From NCBI GenBank assembly GCA_902802795.1, contig CADCNI010000003.1, positions 1 through 64,000 of the forward strand: a stretch of DNA of 64,000 nucleotides, given 5' to 3'. Numbering within the stretch: position 1 is the first letter of the stretch; every line of letters begins with the position of its first letter. The notes beneath the pieces are model-generated. The model made no database searches and was not told the origin of the DNA. It saw only the letters and a list, made by a program, of their open reading frames with translations. This DNA is from an uncultured Ruminococcus sp. Its GTDB lineage: Bacteria > Bacillota > Clostridia > Oscillospirales > Acutalibacteraceae. A program made the position numbers and the translations under genes. Below, piece after piece: positions 58,822 to 64,000 of the stretch.

Positions 58822-61647
58822 ATGGCAATGGAAAAAATTGTGGTGAGGGGCGCACAGGAAAACAACCTCAAAAATATCAATGTGGAATTTCCGCGCGACA
58901 AGATGGTGGTCTTTACGGGACTGTCGGGTTCGGGCAAGAGCTCGCTCGCCTTTGACACCATCTTTGCCGAGGGACAGCGACGTTATATGGAATCGCTGTC
59001 GTCCTATGCGCGTATGTTTATGGGACAGATGAGCAAGCCGGAGGTGGATTCCATCGAGGGTCTCTCCCCCGCCATCTCCATCGACCAGAAAACCACATCC
59101 AAAAATCCCCGCTCCACCGTCGGCACGGTGACGGAAATCTACGACTATCTGCGACTGCTCTACGCGCACATCGGCATTCCGCACTGTCCGATCTGCGGCC
59201 GCGAAATCCAGCAGCAGACCGTCGATCAGATTGTAGACCGCGTGCTGGCAATGGAGCAGGGCACCAAAATTCAGATTATGGCGCCCATCATCAAGGCGAA
59301 AAAAGGCACACACGCTAAAGAACTCGACAGCATACGCAAATCCGGCTTCGTGCGCGTGCGCATCGACGGCAATATTTACGATCTCTCGGAGGAAATCAAG
59401 CTGGAAAAAAACATCCGCCACAACATCGAAGTGGTGGTAGACCGTCTGGTCATCAAACCCGACATCCGCAGCCGTCTGGCCGACTCCATCGAAACCGCCT
59501 CCCATCTGACGGACGGCGTTTCCATCGTGAATGTGGTAGGCGGCGAGGATATCCTGTTCTCCCAGAACTACGCCTGCCCGGAACACGGCATCAGCATGGA
59601 GGAACTCACCCCCCGTATGTTTTCCTTCAACAGTCCGCAGGGCGCTTGCGAACACTGCACCGGTCTGGGCATCTTCATGAAGGTCAACCCCGATCTGGTC
59701 ATTCCCGACCGTTCGCTCTCCCTGCGCAAAGGCGCGGTGCGCGCGTCGGGCTGGTACTCTACCGACGAAAACTCCTTTGCTATGATGTATTTCAAGGGGT
59801 TAGGCAAAGAATACGGCTTTACCATTGACACGCCCATCAATAAGATGAGTGAAGAAGCGCGCAACGTCCTGCTTTACGGATCGGGCGACCAACAAATGGA
59901 ATTTACCCGCATGAGCACAATGGGAAGAAGCAAATTCTCCGCGAAATTTGAGGGCATTATCCCCAATCTGGAACGCCGCTACGCCGAAACGCAAAGCTCC
60001 TGGTCCAAGCACGACATCGAACCGCTGATGACCGAAGTCCCCTGCGACTTCTGCAAGGGCGACCGCTTGAAGCCGGAGATTCTCTCCGTAACGGTGGGCG
60101 GTCTGAATATCGCGGATTTCTGCAAGCTGTCGGTCACGGAGGCGCTCGATTTTCTCGATAAACTCGAACTGACGGAGCATGAACACTTCATCGCCGACCG
60201 CATTCTGAAAGAAGTGCGGCTGCGCCTCGGCTTCCTCCACAACGTCGGCCTGGAATACCTGACGCTCTCCCGTTCATCGGGGACGCTGTCGGGCGGCGAA
60301 AGCCAGCGCATCCGCCTCGCCACGCAGATCGGCTCCTATCTGACCGGCGTGCTGTATATTCTCGACGAACCGAGCATCGGACTGCACCAGCGGGACAATG
60401 ACAAACTCCTCGCCACCTTGCAGCGGCTGCGCGACCTCGGCAACACCCTCATTGTGGTGGAGCATGACGAGGACACCATCCGCACGGCGGATTATGTGGT
60501 GGATATCGGACCCGGCGCGGGCGTTCACGGCGGCGAGGTGGTCTTTGCCGGAACGGTAGAAGACCTGATCAAATGTGAGAATTCCGTCACCGGGCAATAT
60601 CTGAGCGGCACACGGAAAATCCCCGTCCCCGACAAACGCCGTCCCGGCAGCGGGCATTGGCTCAAAATCGTAGGCGCTGCCGAGAACAACCTCCGGCACA
60701 TCGACGTTTCCATTCCCCTCGGCACCTTCACCTGCGTTACAGGCGTGTCGGGTTCCGGCAAAAGCTCGCTGGTCAACGAGATTCTCTACAAGCGCCTCGC
60801 CTGCGATCTCAACCGCGCGCGCATCATCTGGGGCAAGCACGACCGCGTCGAAGGGCTGGAACATCTGGACAAGGTGGTGGACATCAGCCAGTCTCCCATC
60901 GGCAGAACGCCGCGTTCCAACCCGGCGACCTATACGGGGGTTTTCACCGACATCCGTGATTTATTCGCCAATTTGCAGGAATCCAAGCTGCGGGGCTTCG
61001 ACGCGGGGCGCTTTTCCTTCAACAAAAAAGGCGGACGCTGCGAGGCGTGCGAGGGCGACGGCATCATCCAAATTGAAATGCACTTTCTGCCCGACGTTTA
61101 CGTTCCCTGCGAGGTCTGCAAGGGCAAACGCTACAACCGAGAGACGTTGGAAGTCAAATACAAGGGCAAGAGCATTGCCGACGTGCTTGACATGACGGTG
61201 GAGGACGGCGTAGCTTTCTTTGAGAATCATCCCAAGATCGTGCGCAAGCTCAAGACGCTCTATGATGTGGGACTTGGGTACATCAAGATCGGACAGTCCG
61301 CCACCACCCTTTCCGGCGGTGAGGCACAGCGCGTCAAGCTCGCTACCGAGCTTTCCAAGCGCGCAACCGGCAAGACTATCTTTGTGCTGGACGAACCGAC
61401 GACGGGTCTGCATACCGCCGACGTTCACCGCCTCATCGAGGTGCTGCAAACGCTGGTGGACGGCGGCAACACCGTTCTGGTCATCGAACACAATCTGGAC
61501 GTCATCAAGACAGCGGATTATATCATTGATCTTGGCCCCGAAGGCGGAAACCGCGGCGGCACCGTAGTGGCCTGCGGCACGCCCGAAGAAGTTGCGCAGG
61601 TACCGGCCTCCTACACCGGACACTATCTCAAAACGGTACTGCAATAA
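58822..61647 (+). CDS. uvrA: Excinuclease ABC subunit A
   Basis: This 941-residue dimeric ABC-ATPase scans DNA for damage. It has Walker [16 protein letters not shown], a zinc module near CPICG, the signature [16 protein letters not shown], a second ATPase half ([30 protein letters not shown]) and the zinc finger [21 protein letters not shown](...)CEVC at about 740-765. Two ATG codons (58822, 58828) follow AGGAGGA; 58822 gives [10 protein letters not shown]. Confidence 0.97.
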   Translation: MAMEKIVVRGAQENNLKNINVEFPRDKMVVFTGLSGSGKSSLAFDTIFAEGQRRYMESLSSYARMFMGQMSKPEVDSIEGLSPAISIDQKTTSKNPRSTVGTVTEIYDYLRLLYAHIGIPHCPICGREIQQQTVDQIVDRVLAMEQGTKIQIMAPIIKAKKGTHAKELDSIRKSGFVRVRIDGNIYDLSEEIKLEKNIRHNIEVVVDRLVIKPDIRSRLADSIETASHLTDGVSIVNVVGGEDILFSQNYACPEHGISMEELTPRMFSFNSPQGACEHCTGLGIFMKVNPDLVIPDRSLSLRKGAVRASGWYSTDENSFAMMYFKGLGKEYGFTIDTPINKMSEEARNVLLYGSGDQQMEFTRMSTMGRSKFSAKFEGIIPNLERRYAETQSSWSKHDIEPLMTEVPCDFCKGDRLKPEILSVTVGGLNIADFCKLSVTEALDFLDKLELTEHEHFIADRILKEVRLRLGFLHNVGLEYLTLSRSSGTLSGGESQRIRLATQIGSYLTGVLYILDEPSIGLHQRDNDKLLATLQRLRDLGNTLIVVEHDEDTIRTADYVVDIGPGAGVHGGEVVFAGTVEDLIKCENSVTGQYLSGTRKIPVPDKRRPGSGHWLKIVGAAENNLRHIDVSIPLGTFTCVTGVSGSGKSSLVNEILYKRLACDLNRARIIWGKHDRVEGLEHLDKVVDISQSPIGRTPRSNPATYTGVFTDIRDLFANLQESKLRGFDAGRFSFNKKGGRCEACEGDGIIQIEMHFLPDVYVPCEVCKGKRYNRETLEVKYKGKSIADVLDMTVEDGVAFFENHPKIVRKLKTLYDVGLGYIKIGQSATTLSGGEAQRVKLATELSKRATGKTIFVLDEPTTGLHTADVHRLIEVLQTLVDGGNTVLVIEHNLDVIKTADYIIDLGPEGGNRGGTVVACGTPEEVAQVPASYTGHYLKTVLQ

Positions 61648-61671
61648 GGCAGGAACACAACGACAGTCATG

Positions 61672-61713
61672 GTGATGAATTACTGTCACGTACAAGTGGC
61701 GGTAATTCATCAC
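61672..61713. other. Perfect 12-bp stem hairpin after uvrA
   Basis: GTGATGAATTAC (61672-61683) is exactly inverted at 61702-61713, and CAC/GTG extends the stem inward. No T-run follows, so it is not a typical terminator. It may stabilise the 3' end of the uvrA mRNA. Confidence 0.5.
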
Positions 61714-61814
61714 ATCCGCTGCCGCTGACAATCAACTGCCTGTTCGTTTCAGATATTCTCTCGCGAAAAAACGCAAAAAAAATGACGCAAATAAAAAAAT
61801 ATTGAAAAAAACTA

Positions 61815-61843
61815 TTGACACGCGGCTTGGTTTATGGTATAAT
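61815..61843 (+). promoter_or_regulatory. Promoter of the tRNA pair
   Basis: TTGACA (61815-61820) and TATAAT (61838-61843) are separated by 17 bp, a full consensus, 32 bases before the first tRNA. Confidence 0.85.
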
Positions 61844-61875
61844 CACTTTCGGTTCGGATGACCGGAATCAATTTT

Positions 61876-61951
61876 GCTGATGTGGCTCAGTTGGTAGAGC
61901 AGCTGATTCGTAATCAGCAGGTCAGGGGTTCAAGTCCCCTCATCAGCTCCA
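61876..61951 (+). tRNA. tRNA-Thr (anticodon CGT)
   Basis: The acceptor stem GCTGATG (61876-61882) pairs with CATCAGC (61941-61947). The anticodon loop is TTCGTAA with anticodon CGT, the T-arm is AGGGGTTCAAGTCCCCT, and CCA is encoded. It reads ACG codons. Confidence 0.96.
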
Positions 61952-61957
61952 CGGTAT

Positions 61958-62034
61958 GGACGCATAGCTCAGCTGGTTAGAGCGCCTGCTTCACACGCAG
62001 GAGGTCGGCGGTTCGAGTCCGTTTGCGTCCACCA
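61958..62034 (+). tRNA. tRNA-Val (anticodon CAC)
   Basis: The acceptor stem GGACGCA (61958-61964) pairs with TGCGTCC (62024-62030). The anticodon loop TTCACAC gives anticodon CAC, reading GTG codons. CCA is encoded. The T-stem uses G-U pairs (GGCGG with CCGTT). Confidence 0.95.
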
Positions 62035-62045
62035 AGTCGGTGAAC

Positions 62046-62187
62046 AAAAAAGATGCACCTCCCGAAAAGCCCCTATTTTAGGGGTTTTTCGTGGTTTTAG
62101 GGGGCAAAAAACGGCAAGGTTTTTCCGTAGATGCATTTGGCTGATTTTGCGCTTTGTACGGACTCGAACCCCTGTTGCATCTTTTTT
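62046..62187. repeat. Palindrome downstream of tRNA-Val with an inverted T-arm fragment
   Basis: AAAAAAGATGCA (62046-62057) is exactly inverted at 62176-62187. Inside, ACGGACTCGAACC (62158-62170) is the inverse of 13 bases of the tRNA-Val T-arm (62010-62022), and GATGCA recurs near 62130. It could be a degraded integration boundary. The stretch 62188-62320 has no gene. Confidence 0.5.
62065..62090 (+). terminator. Terminator of the tRNA operon
   Basis: AAAAGCCCC and GGGGTTTTT with the loop TATTTTA form a compact stem that ends in a T-run about 30 bases after tRNA-Val. Confidence 0.8.
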
Positions 62188-62320
62188 GAGCCTTGCTTCC
62201 CCCTTTTTTCAAGAAAATTCAATACTCAGTCAATCAAGCGTGCGGGTAGAAAATCTGTGCGCTTTTTTGTATAAGCCATCGGAAAAAGGATAAGCAGGGA
62301 AATACAAAGCCAAACCTATA

Positions 62321-62377
62321 TTGACAAATCAAAAACACTCTGCTATAATAAAACAAGCGTTGCAATACAATTGTTTT
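62321..62377 (+). promoter_or_regulatory. Promoter and candidate operator of the TetR-ABC operon
   Basis: TTGACA (62321-62326) and TATAAT (62344-62349) are 17 bp apart. Just after, AAAACAA (62350-62356) and TTGTTTT (62371-62377) form a dyad with inner TTG/CAA symmetry, suited to autoregulation by the TetR protein. Confidence 0.65.
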
Positions 62378-62392
62378 AGAAAGGGGTCTGTT

Positions 62393-62977
62393 ATGCCGCC
62401 AAAAGCCAAGTTTACAAGAGCGGAAATCATTGACGCGGGATTGGCTATCTTGCGTAAGCGGAATATGGCAGCTGTGACAGCGCGGGAAATCGGCCATTTC
62501 CTCGGAAGCTCTCCAAGACCGATTTTTACCGTTTTTGAGAGTATGGCCGAAGTGATCGAAGGAATAGAGCAAAAGGCGCGTGAGATCTACTCCGATTATA
62601 TCCGGCAGGGCTTGGAGCAGGATATCGCCTTCAAGGGCGTCGGCAAGGCGTATATCCGGTTTTCAATGGAGGAACCGAAGCTGTTTCAGCTCCTGTTTAT
62701 GCAAAAACGATCGGATGAAATCGATATTCACAAAATTCTTCCCGAAATTGACGGCAACTATTCCGCCATCTTACAATCCATTACAGACCAATACCCCGTA
62801 TCGACTGAGGACGCGGTGATTCTGTACCGGCACCTGTGGATTTACTCGCACGGCATTGCCACGCTGTGCGCTACCTCCATGTGCCGCTTCAACGATGAGC
62901 AAACAGAAGAAATGCTGACAGATGTATTCCGGGCATTGCTCTTAGAAAAATTGAAAGAAAGAGGTAAAGCAATATGA
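62393..62977 (+). CDS. TetR/AcrR-family regulator
   Basis: This 194-residue regulator has an N-terminal TetR helix-turn-helix (AEIIDAGLAILRKRNMAAVTAREIG then FLGSSPRPIFTVF) and a helical ligand and dimerisation part (about 60-190). It starts the operon and overlaps the ABC ATPase gene by 4 bases (ATGA), so it probably controls its own operon. AAAGGGG precedes the ATG by 7 bases. Confidence 0.9.
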   Translation: MPPKAKFTRAEIIDAGLAILRKRNMAAVTAREIGHFLGSSPRPIFTVFESMAEVIEGIEQKAREIYSDYIRQGLEQDIAFKGVGKAYIRFSMEEPKLFQLLFMQKRSDEIDIHKILPEIDGNYSAILQSITDQYPVSTEDAVILYRHLWIYSHGIATLCATSMCRFNDEQTEEMLTDVFRALLLEKLKERGKAI

Positions 62978-63666
62978 TAGACATAAAAGGTCTCACTAAG
63001 TATTACGGAAAAGGAGAAAGCCGCTTCAAGGCGTTGGACGACGTTTTTGTCCGTATCCGGGACGGTGAATTCATTGTGATTCTCGGCGCGTCAGGTTCGG
63101 GAAAATCCACGCTTTTGAATATCATCTCCGGCTTGGAACCTTCGGACGGCGGTTTCGTTTCCTATGACGGTCAGCGGCTCGATCAGATGAGCGAAAAGGA
63201 GCTGACAAAATTCCGGCGTGACAATACCGCTTATATTTTTCAGCAGTATTACCTGCTCCCCCATCTGACGGTTGAAAAAAACGTAAGGTTGGGCGCAGAC
63301 CTCGACCATAATAAGGAGTATCTCAAGTATATTGAAGCGGTTGGGCTGTCTGACAAGCGCAAGAAATTCCCCTCCGAGCTGAGCGGCGGAGAACAGCAGA
63401 GAGTCGCTATCGCCAGAGCGCTTGCGAAGCATCCTAGGGTGCTCTTCCTCGACGAGCCGACAGGGGCACTAGATGAAAAAACAGGCAGGCTGGTGCTGGA
63501 TTACATCATCCGGCTGCAAAAGGAACAGGACTTTACAATGATTATGGTAACGCATAACGGCAATATAGCCGAAACTGCCGACAGAATCATTCATATGAAC
63601 AGCGGTAAAATCGTCAGCGTCGCTGAGAACGCCGACAAAAAAACCGCCTATGAGATCGGGTGGTGA
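62974..63666 (+). CDS. ABC transporter ATP-binding protein (MacB/LolD-like)
   Basis: This 230-residue ATPase has Walker [10 protein letters not shown], the signature [15 protein letters not shown] and Walker [13 protein letters not shown]. It belongs to the MacB/LolD/FtsE class that pairs with FtsX-like permeases for peptide or antibiotic export or lipoprotein handling. Substrate unknown. It is followed after 4 bases by the permease gene. Confidence 0.92.
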   Translation: MIDIKGLTKYYGKGESRFKALDDVFVRIRDGEFIVILGASGSGKSTLLNIISGLEPSDGGFVSYDGQRLDQMSEKELTKFRRDNTAYIFQQYYLLPHLTVEKNVRLGADLDHNKEYLKYIEAVGLSDKRKKFPSELSGGEQQRVAIARALAKHPRVLFLDEPTGALDEKTGRLVLDYIIRLQKEQDFTMIMVTHNGNIAETADRIIHMNSGKIVSVAENADKKTAYEIGW

Positions 63667-63670
63667 CGGT

Positions 63671-64000
63671 ATGATTGTCAGTATCAAAGACAGTGTCAAG
63701 CTGTTCGGCATTTCCATCATGGCGTGCTGCGCGGTGACTGTATGCAATTTGTTTCTGAACTATTATCTTGACCTGAAGGCGATGGCGGATCAGATCAATC
63801 CGATGGCACAGGTCTTTTACGACGCGCAGTTGATGACCTCCAAGGTCGTTTGCTCAGTCAGCGGCGGCTGTCTGGCGGCCACCACCGTCGTCATGCTGTT
63901 CTTTTATATCAAGCATTATATCGACAGCCATTCCAAGGAAATCGGTATCTTAAAAGCGCTTGGCTACTCCGATTTCAGAATAGCAAGGGGCTTCTCCGTT
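63671..64000 (+). CDS. FtsX-like ABC permease, partial (window edge)
   Basis: Frame from ATG 63671 to the window end (110 codons). A first membrane segment (FGISIMACCAVTVCNLFL) is followed by a short extracellular loop and a second segment (GGCLAATTVVMLFFYI), then EIGILKALGYSDFRIARGF, the coupling-helix motif of FtsX/MacB permeases. The 3' part lies beyond the window. Confidence 0.8.
   Translation, partial: MIVSIKDSVKLFGISIMACCAVTVCNLFLNYYLDLKAMADQINPMAQVFYDAQLMTSKVVCSVSGGCLAATTVVMLFFYIKHYIDSHSKEIGILKALGYSDFRIARGFSV

Overview
The window looks like a chromosomal segment of a Gram-positive, endospore-lineage Clostridia, most plausibly Oscillospiraceae/Ruminococcaceae. Reasons: a gerW/ytfJ-type sporulation gene beside its DUF2953 partner, scpA/scpB, a glmS ribozyme, strong AGGAGG ribosome-binding sites, consensus TTGACA-N17-TATAAT promoters, a stand-alone AICAR transformylase paired with an archaeal-type IMP cyclohydrolase, and many short palindromic intergenic repeats. 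The taxonomic assignment is inference; the genes are mostly clear.

Layout. 1-4821 (mostly +): a palindromic repeat, a half-size EamA transporter, then a response regulator with a Spo0A-type DNA-binding output domain followed by two tandem multi-pass sensor kinases. The second kinase lacks its ATPase domain and has Asp where the first has its candidate phospho-acceptor His. 4952-8183 (-): a three-gene biotin-dependent carboxyltransferase set (12S-like, biotin carrier, 5S-like). 8330-15608 (-): rluB, a D,D-carboxypeptidase, gerW, DUF2953, scpB/scpA, a site-2 protease and an unknown membrane protein. 15823-18763 (-): ArsR regulator and Zn/Cd-type P-ATPase. 18990-21102 (-): glmS with its self-cleaving ribozyme and a small upstream ORF read across the cleavage site. 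21469-26146: mixed accessory enzymes. 26356-35261 (-): a purine biosynthesis operon purE-F-M-N-x-x-O-x-H-D carrying three non-purine genes. 35358-40847 (-): pfkA, two small unknown genes and dnaE; the dnaE start appears to be AUA.

41013-48666: OsmC, a YdbS/YdbT PH-domain pair, an LRR protein, a RluA-type pseudouridine synthase, and three related unknown genes (two paralogues flanking a DUF1877-like gene). 48829-52443: an Mrp/ApbC ATPase, then a repeat-rich stretch with two palindromic elements and an intact-looking IS630-family insertion, an unknown gene and a PadR regulator. 52714-61647: a second D,D-carboxypeptidase, a modular hairpin repeat, uvrB, four accessory genes and uvrA. 61815-64000: tRNA-Thr(CGT) and tRNA-Val(CAC), a palindrome holding an inverted tRNA T-arm fragment, then a TetR regulator with an ABC transporter whose permease runs off the window.

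The best candidate for something undescribed is the Spo0A-like regulator with its tandem kinases, which sits among promoter/terminator pairs suggesting small RNAs or attenuators. Other points of interest are the ORF overlapping the glmS ribozyme, the AUA start of dnaE, and the HEAT-like/DUF1877 immunity-like cluster. Starts were chosen by ribosome-binding-site spacing and conserved N-termini, so several are shorter than the longest possible reading frame.
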